DNA of 50,400 nt. Source: an uncultured Pelagibacteraceae bacterium. Lineage in GTDB: Bacteria; Pseudomonadota; Alphaproteobacteria; Pelagibacterales; Pelagibacteraceae. This document shows, piece by piece, positions 1-7,299 of the stretch. Position 1 is the first letter of the stretch, and each line of letters starts with the position of its first letter. Both the position numbers and the translations under genes were made by a program. The DNA lies in contig CACHGV010000007.1 in the NCBI GenBank assembly GCA_902579465.1, positions 1 to 50,400 on the forward strand, read 5' to 3'. Under the pieces are notes generated by a model. The model had not been told where the DNA came from and did no database searches. It worked only from the letters and a program-made list of their open reading frames with translations.

Positions 1-393
1 ACTTTATTAACTTATAAAACTAATTTTGGACTTTTTTTAATTGCATCATTTGGATCCTCAATGGTTCTTTTATATGGTTACCCAGAAAGTCCATTTGCGA
101 AACCTAAAAATATATTATTTGGTCATCTAGTAACTTCAACAATTGGAATTCTATTTTATAACTTTATCCCATTGCCAATTTATATATCAATACCTTTAGC
201 TGTAGGTCTTGGTGTTGGATTTATGATTTTACTAGATGTAACCCACCCCCCAGCTGGAGGAAATCCTATTATAGTCATATTGGGCTCAGTATCGTTTGAC
301 TATTTGTTCTCTCCAATATTAACTGGATGTTTGATTATAATAGCCTTTGGAATTATTCTGAATAAATTCGTTGCTAAAAAGAAATACCCCTAA
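1..393 (+). CDS. HPP family membrane protein, C-terminal part (5' end outside window)
   Basis: The reading frame is open from base 1 to the TAA at 391-393, so the ATG at 61 is an internal methionine and the true start lies upstream of the window. The visible 130 residues hold about four hydrophobic segments. The stretch around DVTHPPAGGNP, with its HPP core, is the family signature (PF04982). HPP proteins are integral inner-membrane proteins, and some members have been linked to nitrite transport in plastids and cyanobacteria. The substrate here cannot be told. The gene is followed by 99 bp that carries a candidate promoter for the next gene. Confidence 0.85.
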   Translation, partial: TLLTYKTNFGLFLIASFGSSMVLLYGYPESPFAKPKNILFGHLVTSTIGILFYNFIPLPIYISIPLAVGLGVGFMILLDVTHPPAGGNPIIVILGSVSFDYLFSPILTGCLIIIAFGIILNKFVAKKKYP

Positions 394-408
394 TCAACTA
401 CTATTCGT

Positions 409-438
409 TTGATTGATGTTCTCATTTTATGCTACACT
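409..438 (+). promoter_or_regulatory. Candidate sigma70-type promoter for formate dehydrogenase
   Basis: TTGATT at 409-414, an 18-bp spacer and TACACT at 433-438 preceded by TG (extended -10, TGCTACACT). Predicted transcription start is near 445, giving a leader of about 48 nt with an AGGAG Shine-Dalgarno at about 483-487. Found by eye; AT-rich DNA gives many weak matches. Confidence 0.4.
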
Positions 439-492
439 TTCTTAAGAAAATATCTATAGAGAAATTTTAAAACATAAATATTAGGAGAAAAA

Positions 493-1692
493 ATGAAAGT
501 ACTTTGCGTATTATATGATGATCCAAAAGGTGGGATGCCTAAAAGCTACCCATTGTCAGATCTTCCAAAACTAGAAAAATATCCAGATGGGATGACACTA
601 CCAAGTCCAAAAGGTAGAGATTTTACGCCTGGAGAACTGTTAGGATGTGTATCTGGTGAATTAGGATTAAGAAAATTTTTAGAGAGTAACGGTCATGAGT
701 TAGTTGTAACAAATAGCAAAGATGGAGATGGATGTGAAGCTGACAAACATATCGTTGATGCTGATATAGTTATTTCTCAACCATTCTTTCCATATTATTT
801 AACAAAAGAAAGAATTGAAAAGGCAAAAAATTTAAAAATTGCAATCACAGCAGGAATTGGTTCAGACCATGTGGATTTGCAGGCAGCAATGGATAATAAA
901 ATTGATGTTGTCGAAGTAACATTTTGTAATTCAAGATCAGTTGCTGAGCACATAGTAATGATGATTGTTTCAATGGTAAGAGATTATCACAACCAACACC
1001 GAATTGTTAATGAAGGTGGATGGAATATTGCTGATGCAGTTCAAAGGTCTTACGATGTTGAAGGAATGCACATTGGAACAGTTGCGGCTGGAAGAATTGG
1101 TTTAGATGCATTAAGAAAAATGAAACCATTTGATGTACATCTTCATTATTTTGATAGACATAGATTACCTGAATCAGTTGAAAAAGAGTTAAATCTTACT
1201 TTTCATGAAACTGTAGAATCTATGGTTAAAGTATGTGATGTTGTTACAATTAACTGTCCTCTTCATCCTGAAACAGAAAATTTATTTGATGATGAAATGA
1301 TATCTAAAATGAAAAAAGGTGCATATATTGTAAATACAGCAAGAGGTAAAATTTGTAATAGAGATGCAATTGCTAAAGCTTTAGAAAGTGGTCAACTAAG
1401 TGGGTATGCAGGAGACGTGTGGTTTCCTCAGCCAGCTCCAAACGATCATGTATGGAGAACAATGCCAAACCATGGAATGACACCACATACTTCTGGAACT
1501 TCACTATCTGCTCAAGCTAGATATGCAGACGGTGTTAGAGAAATACTTGAGTGCTTTTTTGATGGTACTGAAATGAGAGATCAATATTTAATTGTCAAAG
1601 ATGGTCAGTTAGCAGGAATGGGTGCTCACTCATATAGTAAAGGAAGCGCTACAGGCGGTTCTGAAGAAGCGGCAAAATATCAAAAAAAATAG
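493..1692 (+). CDS. fdh: NAD-dependent formate dehydrogenase
   Basis: Oxidises formate to CO2 with reduction of NAD+, a cytoplasmic route for disposing of one-carbon units and gaining NADH. At 399 residues it is full length for the metal-free D-2-hydroxyacid dehydrogenase type. Its residue numbering runs in register with my memory of the Pseudomonas sp. 101 enzyme: Asn146 (substrate), the dinucleotide loop AAGRIG at 198-203, Asp221 (NAD+ rather than NADP+ preference), Arg284 in NTARGK, Gln313 and the catalytic His332 are all present. The C-terminal GAHSYSKG stretch that covers the active site is also there. A good AGGAG ribosome site precedes the ATG. It appears to be monocistronic, with a hairpin after the stop. 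Confidence 0.97.
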   Translation: MKVLCVLYDDPKGGMPKSYPLSDLPKLEKYPDGMTLPSPKGRDFTPGELLGCVSGELGLRKFLESNGHELVVTNSKDGDGCEADKHIVDADIVISQPFFPYYLTKERIEKAKNLKIAITAGIGSDHVDLQAAMDNKIDVVEVTFCNSRSVAEHIVMMIVSMVRDYHNQHRIVNEGGWNIADAVQRSYDVEGMHIGTVAAGRIGLDALRKMKPFDVHLHYFDRHRLPESVEKELNLTFHETVESMVKVCDVVTINCPLHPETENLFDDEMISKMKKGAYIVNTARGKICNRDAIAKALESGQLSGYAGDVWFPQPAPNDHVWRTMPNHGMTPHTSGTSLSAQARYADGVREILECFFDGTEMRDQYLIVKDGQLAGMGAHSYSKGSATGGSEEAAKYQKK

Positions 1693-1708
1693 AGTTTTAA
1701 ATATAAAA

Positions 1709-1752
1709 CATTAAAGGTAAGCTATCATTAATCTAGATAGCTACCTTTAATG
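1709..1752 (+). promoter_or_regulatory. Hairpin containing the msrA start codon
   Basis: Left arm 1709-1726 and right arm 1736-1752 pair over 17 bp with a single bulged A and a 9-nt loop. The right arm runs through the ATG of msrA at 1750-1752. No T-tract follows, so it is not a standard intrinsic terminator for fdh, although it could serve as a 3'-end stabiliser. In an mRNA spanning it, the msrA start would be base-paired. Confidence 0.6.
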
Positions 1753-2328
1753 AAAAAACTTTTATCAATAATTTTCTTTCTAATTTCTTCAATCAGCTTT
1801 GCAAATTCACCAAATTTTGAAAAAGCTTATTTTGCTGGAGGATGCTTTTGGTGTATGGAGGAATCTTTTGAAAATATTCTTGGTGTTTCAAAAGTTATCT
1901 CTGGCTACTCAGGTGGCACTACAGAAAATCCAACATATAAAGAAGTTACATATGGAAACACAGGCCATTTTGAAGTTATTGAAGTCATATATATTCCAGA
2001 AGTAGTTAGCTATGAAAAACTCTTAGAAGAATTCTGGATAAACATTGATCCCTTTGATGCTGTAGGACAATTTTGTGACAAGGGATATAGTTATAGATCA
2101 GTAGCATTTTATCAAAATGATAAGCAAAAAAACTTAATAGAAAATAGTATTAAGGAAATAGAGAAAAAATTTAATAAAAAAGTAGTAACTTATGTAAGAA
2201 AATTTGATAAATTTTATATTGCAGAGGCTGTTCATCAAGATTATTACCAAATAAATTTTCTTAATTACTTAAGATATAAAAAAGGATGTAGACGCGAAGC
2301 AATATTAAATAGTATTTGGGGGTCCTAA
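1750..2328 (+). CDS. msrA: Peptide-methionine (S)-S-oxide reductase MsrA, exported
   Basis: Repairs methionine-S-sulfoxide in oxidised proteins. The core motif GCFWC is at residues 31-35 with catalytic Cys32; the QFCDKG segment and a late Cys180 (KKGCRR) could be resolving cysteines. The first 18 or so residues are a lysine-start hydrophobic signal peptide ending near SFA-NS, so the enzyme probably acts in the periplasm. Length (192) fits MsrA plus a signal peptide; no MsrB domain is fused. There is no Shine-Dalgarno: the start codon lies in the right arm of a strong hairpin. The MDR reductase gene starts 1 bp after the stop, so the two are probably co-transcribed. Confidence 0.95.
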   Translation: MKKLLSIIFFLISSISFANSPNFEKAYFAGGCFWCMEESFENILGVSKVISGYSGGTTENPTYKEVTYGNTGHFEVIEVIYIPEVVSYEKLLEEFWINIDPFDAVGQFCDKGYSYRSVAFYQNDKQKNLIENSIKEIEKKFNKKVVTYVRKFDKFYIAEAVHQDYYQINFLNYLRYKKGCRREAILNSIWGS

Positions 2329-2329
2329 A

Positions 2330-3337
2330 ATGTCTGTGGTGAGTAAATACGTATCTTTAAAAAATTATATTCCAACCGGCTTACCAAAAGAGACAGATTT
2401 TGAAATAAAATCAAAAGAAATTTCAATTAATGATGAAAAAAATATTTTAGTGTCAAATTCATGGATATCAGTTGATCCATACATGCGTGCAAGAATGACT
2501 GAGAGAAAAAATTATAAACCACCATTTAAAATTGGTGAAGAAATGGAAGGTTATGCAATTGGTAAAGTAGAACTCTCAAATGATAAAGATTTTAATGTTG
2601 GAGATTTAGTATTTAGCAGTCTTGGTATGAGAGATAAATTTGTTTGTAGTTCTGATAAACTAAAGAAACTAAAACCAATTGATATGCCTATACAGTCGTA
2701 CTTGGGACCACTTGGAATGACAGGTCACACAGCTTACATTGGACTTTTCAAACATGGAGAATTGAAATCTGGCCAAACTATATTAGTCTCTTCTGCTGGA
2801 GGTAGTGTTGGATCTACAGTTTGCCAAATTGCAAAAAATCTTGGTTGTAAAGTTATTGCAAGCACAGGGTCTGATGAAAAAGTTAGTTGGTTAAAAAATG
2901 AATTAAAAGTTGATCATGCTTTTAATTATAAGAAAGTAGAAAACCTTGTATCGCATTTCAAGGAAATTTGTCCTGAAGGTTTTGATCTTTATTTTGATAA
3001 TGTTGGTGGAGACTTTTTAGAGTCCGTTATTTTCCAAATGAAAACATATGGTCGTATTGTGATTTGTGGAAGAATTTCACAGATGAATGCAACAAATCCT
3101 GGATCTGGTTTGAAAAATATGGCTTATGTTTTAGTAAAAAGACTTACAATTAAAGGATTTCTTATTTTTGATCACGATAATGAAAGAGAGCCATTTGAAA
3201 CTGAAATGTCAAAATGGTTGGCGGATGGTAAAATTAAATTTAAAGAAACTATCTACGAAGGAATAGAGAATGCTCCAAAGTCATTTATTGATTTATTAAA
3301 CGGTAAAAATATTGGCAAAATGCTTGTCAAAATTTAG
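2330..3337 (+). CDS. Zinc-independent MDR-family NADP-dependent oxidoreductase (CurA/leukotriene B4 dehydrogenase-like)
   Basis: A medium-chain dehydrogenase/reductase of 335 residues that reduces an activated C=C bond with NADPH in family relatives (enone reductase, CurA, prostaglandin reductase). The N-terminal GroES-like part carries WISVDPYMRARM, characteristic of this branch. The Rossmann part has the glycine motif in SSAGGSVGS and no zinc-ligand cysteine cluster. Near the C-terminus is the usual GKNIGKMLVKI ending. It begins one base after msrA stops, so co-expression with MsrA is likely and a role in detoxifying oxidised lipids or enals is plausible, but the substrate is not shown. Confidence 0.88.
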   Translation: MSVVSKYVSLKNYIPTGLPKETDFEIKSKEISINDEKNILVSNSWISVDPYMRARMTERKNYKPPFKIGEEMEGYAIGKVELSNDKDFNVGDLVFSSLGMRDKFVCSSDKLKKLKPIDMPIQSYLGPLGMTGHTAYIGLFKHGELKSGQTILVSSAGGSVGSTVCQIAKNLGCKVIASTGSDEKVSWLKNELKVDHAFNYKKVENLVSHFKEICPEGFDLYFDNVGGDFLESVIFQMKTYGRIVICGRISQMNATNPGSGLKNMAYVLVKRLTIKGFLIFDHDNEREPFETEMSKWLADGKIKFKETIYEGIENAPKSFIDLLNGKNIGKMLVKI

Positions 3338-3370
3338 TTTAGAAATTTTGTGACTTAAAATCCTCAATAA

Positions 3371-4219
3371 ATGATTAAAACATTTCCTTTACTATTTATA
3401 TTGCTATGGTCATCTGCATTCATCTCAGGTGATATTATAGTTCAGAATGCTTCACCTTTTGCAGCACTTGCCTTTAGGTTTGGAATTGTAACTATAGGTT
3501 TCTTCTTATTCGCATTACTTAAAAAAGAGATAATTTTTACAAAATTTAGATATATATTAGAAAGTATAACTACTGGTGTATTGTTTCATGGATTATATCT
3601 TGGTGGTTGCTGGTATGCTTTTCATGTAGGAGTCCCTGCAAGTGTTGTAGCATTAATAGTTACTCTTCAGCCAATATTAACTAACTTGTTATCAGGACCA
3701 ATTTATAAGGAAGTAATAGGGTGGAGACAGTGGGTTGGTATTATATTTGGTTTTATTGGCTCTTTACTAGTGCTTGGGGTAGATTTTGGAGATGAGTTCC
3801 CTAAAGATGGATTATTAACTTGTTTTATTGCTCTTGCTGCAATCACTACAGGAACTTTGTGGCAAAAAAAACTAAGCGGCAATGTCCCCTTATCAGTTAA
3901 TAATGGATTTCAAGCTTTTGGTGGCTGTGCTTTTAATTTAATTTTAATATCAATATTTGAAACTCCTTATATAAATTTTACAACAGGATTTTTATTAGGA
4001 ATGACACATCAGATTATTTTAGTGTCATTTGGAGCCTTTACAATTTTAATGTTTTTAATAAAAGCAGGCTCAGTGAGCAAAACTTCAACATTATTTTTTC
4101 TTGTCCCACCTACAACAGCTGTGATGGCCTATTTATTTTTAGGAGAAAAGTTATCTAATATTGATATAGCAGGATTTATACTTGCAACAATTGGTGTTTA
4201 TATTGCAACTAGAAAGTAA
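3371..4219 (+). CDS. EamA/DMT-superfamily permease
   Basis: A 282-residue inner-membrane protein with about ten hydrophobic helices, arranged as two EamA halves. The start PLLFILLWSSAFISG and the second-half PPTTAVMAYLFLGEKL are typical of the drug/metabolite transporter family (RhtA/YdcZ-like exporters of amino acids or metabolites). No substrate can be inferred. The gene is 33 bp after the MDR reductase on the same strand. Its TAA is immediately followed by a GTG that opens a small membrane ORF. Confidence 0.9.
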   Translation: MIKTFPLLFILLWSSAFISGDIIVQNASPFAALAFRFGIVTIGFFLFALLKKEIIFTKFRYILESITTGVLFHGLYLGGCWYAFHVGVPASVVALIVTLQPILTNLLSGPIYKEVIGWRQWVGIIFGFIGSLLVLGVDFGDEFPKDGLLTCFIALAAITTGTLWQKKLSGNVPLSVNNGFQAFGGCAFNLILISIFETPYINFTTGFLLGMTHQIILVSFGAFTILMFLIKAGSVSKTSTLFFLVPPTTAVMAYLFLGEKLSNIDIAGFILATIGVYIATRK

Positions 4220-4399
4220 GTGAGAATTTTAAATTTTATAAAAAAATTTTATCGACCTTTTATTTTAACTTATCTTTTTTTTTCAATTGGTATAAGTTTT
4301 TACCCATCCTTTGAATTTTACTCGTTTAAAGGACAATTATTGATATTAGCTGTATCTATATTTAATGGAATATTAGGAGTTTATATTAAGAAATTATAA
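4220..4399 (+). CDS. Putative 59-residue membrane peptide, GTG start
   Basis: Open frame of 60 codons whose GTG start abuts the stop of the DMT permease with no gap, a typical arrangement for translational coupling. The predicted product begins VRILNFIKKFYRP and has two hydrophobic segments (about residues 14-28 and 37-55) separated by FEFYSFKG. It ends IKKL, and its last 6 bp overlap the 3' end of the convergent flavoprotein gene. I recognise no family. Support is positional and compositional only. It might be a subunit or regulator of the permease, or a decayed remnant of a longer gene. Confidence 0.45.
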   Translation: MRILNFIKKFYRPFILTYLFFSIGISFYPSFEFYSFKGQLLILAVSIFNGILGVYIKKL

Positions 4400-5497
4400 A
4401 ACGTAAGGTTCTGGTCTAGCATTACTTTTCAAAACTCTTTCTACATCAAAAACACTTATATCTATTGATTGATAGCTACCTGTTGTAATTAATTCAGTTA
4501 GAGCCCTTCCAATACCTGGTGCCTGCATCAAACCTCTTCCAGTGAAACCAGAGGCTAAATAAACATTGTCATATTTTGGATGTTTACCAACAACTGCGTT
4601 GTTATCAAGTTTATTACAATCATAAAATCCTGCCCATCCACCAGTTAATTTTAGTTCTTCAAAGGCTGGAACTCTTTTTGCCAGAGCAGGCCAAACTAAT
4701 TCTTCAAAATCATTCCATGCTGGCTCTAAATCTTTCGCATCAAATACAGATATAGGTGAACCTGCTAAGAACTCTTTACCCTCTGGTCTCCAATATACAC
4801 CTGTTGTTAAATCTCCAGTTAGTGGCATATCAGGAAAATGTTTTGGACATTTTACTCTGAATACTGTGTGCTTTTGTGGCTCTACTGGAATATCTGATAA
4901 CAATTCTTTAGTCCAGCAACCTGCTGCTGAAATAATAGTTTTAGCATTTATCTCAGACAAATTTTTAATGTCACCTTTTAAAAATTCTGCACCTAGCTCA
5001 ATTGCTTTATTTTTTAAAGCACTATGAAACATAAAAGGATCAATCCAACCTTCACTTTTGTTGTCAGTATATGTTGCTGTTTCTATACCTTCGTTATTAA
5101 TGTATGGAAATATTTTATTTAATTCTGAACCTTTAATATTTTTTGTGCCTGCATCGCATTCTCTATGATTTTCTAATGCTCGGTATTGTTCTTCTGCATG
5201 TTCTGGTCCAAACATTAAAAGGTATCCATTAGGAACCATGCTTGCTGTTGGATTTGGATTTTTTTTTGTTTTTAATAATTCTGGTAATTTAAATATGAAT
5301 TCTCTAGCAAATTTACCTAAAAGAATGTTCTCTTTTTGAAAAAATTGTCTTCTAAATCCACCTAAAGATAAAGGAAATGAGGCAGTCTTATATGTAGGGT
5401 CTCTCTCTATTACTTTAACTTTTCTACCTTCCATTGATAAAAAATAGGCAGTTGCAGCACCTATTATACCTCCACCAACTATGACAACATCATCCAT
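4394..5497 (-). CDS. FAD-dependent oxidoreductase of the DAO family
   Basis: A 367-residue amino-acid/sarcosine oxidase-type flavoprotein. Residues 3-15 form the FAD-binding VIVGGGIIGAATA fold. FRRQFF near residue 50 and the C-terminal ASGFTGRGLMQAPGIGRALTELI are hallmarks of the DAO domain (PF01266), closest in feel to FOXRED1/sarcosine-dehydrogenase-like members. It probably oxidises an N-methylated or secondary amine in the cytoplasm; the substrate is unknown. It lies downstream of the sugar-dehydrogenase gene on the same strand (15-bp gap) and its 3' end overlaps the small ORF on the other strand. Confidence 0.9.
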   Translation of the reverse strand: MDDVVIVGGGIIGAATAYFLSMEGRKVKVIERDPTYKTASFPLSLGGFRRQFFQKENILLGKFAREFIFKLPELLKTKKNPNPTASMVPNGYLLMFGPEHAEEQYRALENHRECDAGTKNIKGSELNKIFPYINNEGIETATYTDNKSEGWIDPFMFHSALKNKAIELGAEFLKGDIKNLSEINAKTIISAAGCWTKELLSDIPVEPQKHTVFRVKCPKHFPDMPLTGDLTTGVYWRPEGKEFLAGSPISVFDAKDLEPAWNDFEELVWPALAKRVPAFEELKLTGGWAGFYDCNKLDNNAVVGKHPKYDNVYLASGFTGRGLMQAPGIGRALTELITTGSYQSIDISVFDVERVLKSNARPEPYVL

Positions 5498-5512
5498 AAA
5501 CTTTAATATATA

Positions 5513-6577
5513 CTATTTTCTTTGCATTAACCATAAAGCATCTTGACTTAAAAAATAAATTTTTCCATTCGTCGGATGAACCTGAATATCTCTTATTCTT
5601 CCAATTTTATTTTTAAAAATAACCTCTTCTTTTACATTTGATAAGTCATCAAATATTAATTTTCTTAAGGATTTGTCTTTTAGCGAAGTGATCAACGCAT
5701 GACTATTCCACTCATAAAATTCTTTACCTTTATAAATAGTTATTGCGCTAGTTGCTATTGAGGGCGCCCAATATTGAATAGCTTTTGTAAATCCAGGTTT
5801 CCATTTTGGGCCAATTGGAATTCCAGAATAATTGGTTCCTCCCCATCCTAAAATTTTCCATCCATAATTTTCACCTTTTTTAACTTCTCCAAACCAATCT
5901 CCACCTTTTGCACCATGGTTACTCATGTAAACTTTTCCATCAAATTCAGAAAGTGCCATCCCTTGAGGATTTCTAATTCCAATTTGATAAATCTCTGGCA
6001 ACCAATCTACCATTCCCTCAAATTTTGGATTATCTTTTGGTATACTTCCATCTAAATGAATTCTTATAATACTACCTGGATGCTTTGAAGCATCTTGCGC
6101 AATCATACCTTGTCCTCTCTCACCGGCAGAAGCAAATATAAAATTATCTTTGATAACTAATCTTGATCCAAAATGATAACCAGAGTCTATTGGGGGATTT
6201 GCTTGAAAAATATTTTTAAAGTTTAATTTTTTTTTATTAAATTTTGCTCTTGCAATAGAAGTACTAGTTTTATATCCACCTCTATCTTCTGTATATGAAA
6301 TCCAAATATAATTATCTTTATGAATAATATCTAATAAGCCACCTTGGCCATGGACAACAAAATTAAGTTGATGACTAATTTCTTTAATTTCCTTTGATAA
6401 AATATTTACAATTTTTATTTTTCCACTTTTTTCTGTAACAATAATTTCTCTATCATTAATAAAAGAAGACCCCCAAGGTGCGTCTAGTTTAACTAATTTT
6501 TCTAATTTGAAGTTTTGTGAATACGATTTTGAGCCAAATACTAAAAGAAGAATTAAAACATATATTATTTTTTTCAC
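5513..6577 (-). CDS. PQQ-type soluble sugar (aldose/sorbosone) dehydrogenase, exported
   Basis: A six-bladed beta-propeller protein of the glucose/sorbosone dehydrogenase family (PF07995; E. coli YliI-like). Members oxidise aldoses in the periplasm with PQQ. Motifs seen are DAPWGSSFI near the start, HGQGGLLDI, GERGQGMIAQD, GIRNPQGMA and GENYGWKILGWGG. I prefer the GTG at 6577, which gives VKKIIYVLILLLVFGSKSYS, a clean signal peptide, and lies one base beyond the SDR stop. An in-frame ATG further out (6604) would put charged residues before the signal and overlap the SDR gene. Whether the cell makes PQQ or scavenges it is not visible here. Confidence 0.88.
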   Translation of the reverse strand: MKKIIYVLILLLVFGSKSYSQNFKLEKLVKLDAPWGSSFINDREIIVTEKSGKIKIVNILSKEIKEISHQLNFVVHGQGGLLDIIHKDNYIWISYTEDRGGYKTSTSIARAKFNKKKLNFKNIFQANPPIDSGYHFGSRLVIKDNFIFASAGERGQGMIAQDASKHPGSIIRIHLDGSIPKDNPKFEGMVDWLPEIYQIGIRNPQGMALSEFDGKVYMSNHGAKGGDWFGEVKKGENYGWKILGWGGTNYSGIPIGPKWKPGFTKAIQYWAPSIATSAITIYKGKEFYEWNSHALITSLKDKSLRKLIFDDLSNVKEEVIFKNKIGRIRDIQVHPTNGKIYFLSQDALWLMQRK

Positions 6578-6578
6578 T

Positions 6579-7289
6579 TTATGAAAGTCTTGATCTTCCA
6601 CCATCAACTGCAATTATTTGACCCGTTACCCAAGAACTTTCCTCTGTAAGTAAAAATTTTGCTAAAGCTGCTCCGTCTTTACCCTCACCTAGTCTTTTAA
6701 GCGGGTGGGCTTTAGCTATTCCTTGAGCGATTGCTGTATTTTTTAACATTGGTTGAGCTATCTTAGAATTAGTTAAACTTAGAGCAACACTGTTAACTCT
6801 TATGTTTGGAGCAAATTCAGCTGCTAATGACACTGTTAGTCCCTCAATGGCCGCTTTGGTTGATGCTATTATTGAGTGATTTGTAAACCCTCTTTGAGCT
6901 GCAACTGTTGAAAATAAAACAATTGAACCATTATTTTGTTTTAGGTTGTCTTGATATCCTTTGATTAAGTCTACTGCAGAATAAAAATTAAGTTTCATAC
7001 ATTTATTAAAATCATTCTCAGTTGCCGTCTTCAAAGGTTTTAAGTCAATTGATCCAACACAGTAAGCTAAACCTTTAATGTCTGAAATGTCTGATTTTAT
7101 CTTATCTACAAATCCATCATCTAATACATCGGTAACGGTATATTGAGAATTTAACTTTTCAGATAATTTTTCTAGTTGGCTCTCATCTCTCCCAACCAAA
7201 TGAACTTTGTTGCCAGAAAAGTTCAATTGCTCTGCTAAATTAGATCCGATAGAACCTGTCGCACCGACAATTAGATATTTTTCTGACAT
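6579..7289 (-). CDS. SDR family NAD(P)-dependent oxidoreductase
   Basis: A 236-residue classical short-chain dehydrogenase. The cofactor loop GATGSIGSN is near residue 8. The usual YxxxK catalytic pair is altered: the segment reads NHSIIASTKAAIEGL, so the Tyr position appears to be Ile or Ser while the Lys is kept. FSTVAA supplies the Ser region and the C-terminus reads WVTGQIIAVDGG, typical of FabG-like proteins. Substrate unknown; the loss of Tyr suggests altered or lost reductase chemistry. Its start codon lies only 10 bp from that of the divergent photolyase-like gene. Confidence 0.88.
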   Translation of the reverse strand: MSEKYLIVGATGSIGSNLAEQLNFSGNKVHLVGRDESQLEKLSEKLNSQYTVTDVLDDGFVDKIKSDISDIKGLAYCVGSIDLKPLKTATENDFNKCMKLNFYSAVDLIKGYQDNLKQNNGSIVLFSTVAAQRGFTNHSIIASTKAAIEGLTVSLAAEFAPNIRVNSVALSLTNSKIAQPMLKNTAIAQGIAKAHPLKRLGEGKDGAALAKFLLTEESSWVTGQIIAVDGGRSRLS

Positions 7290-7294
7290 ATAAT
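7289..7294 (+). promoter_or_regulatory. Candidate -10 element for a near-leaderless photolyase mRNA
   Basis: A perfect TATAAT lies six bases upstream of the ATG at 7300, overlapping the start codon of the divergent SDR gene. With normal spacing, transcription would begin at or next to the ATG. The -35 region is weak (CCGACA at 7264-7269, 19-bp spacer). Confidence 0.35.
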
Positions 7295-7299
7295 AATTA

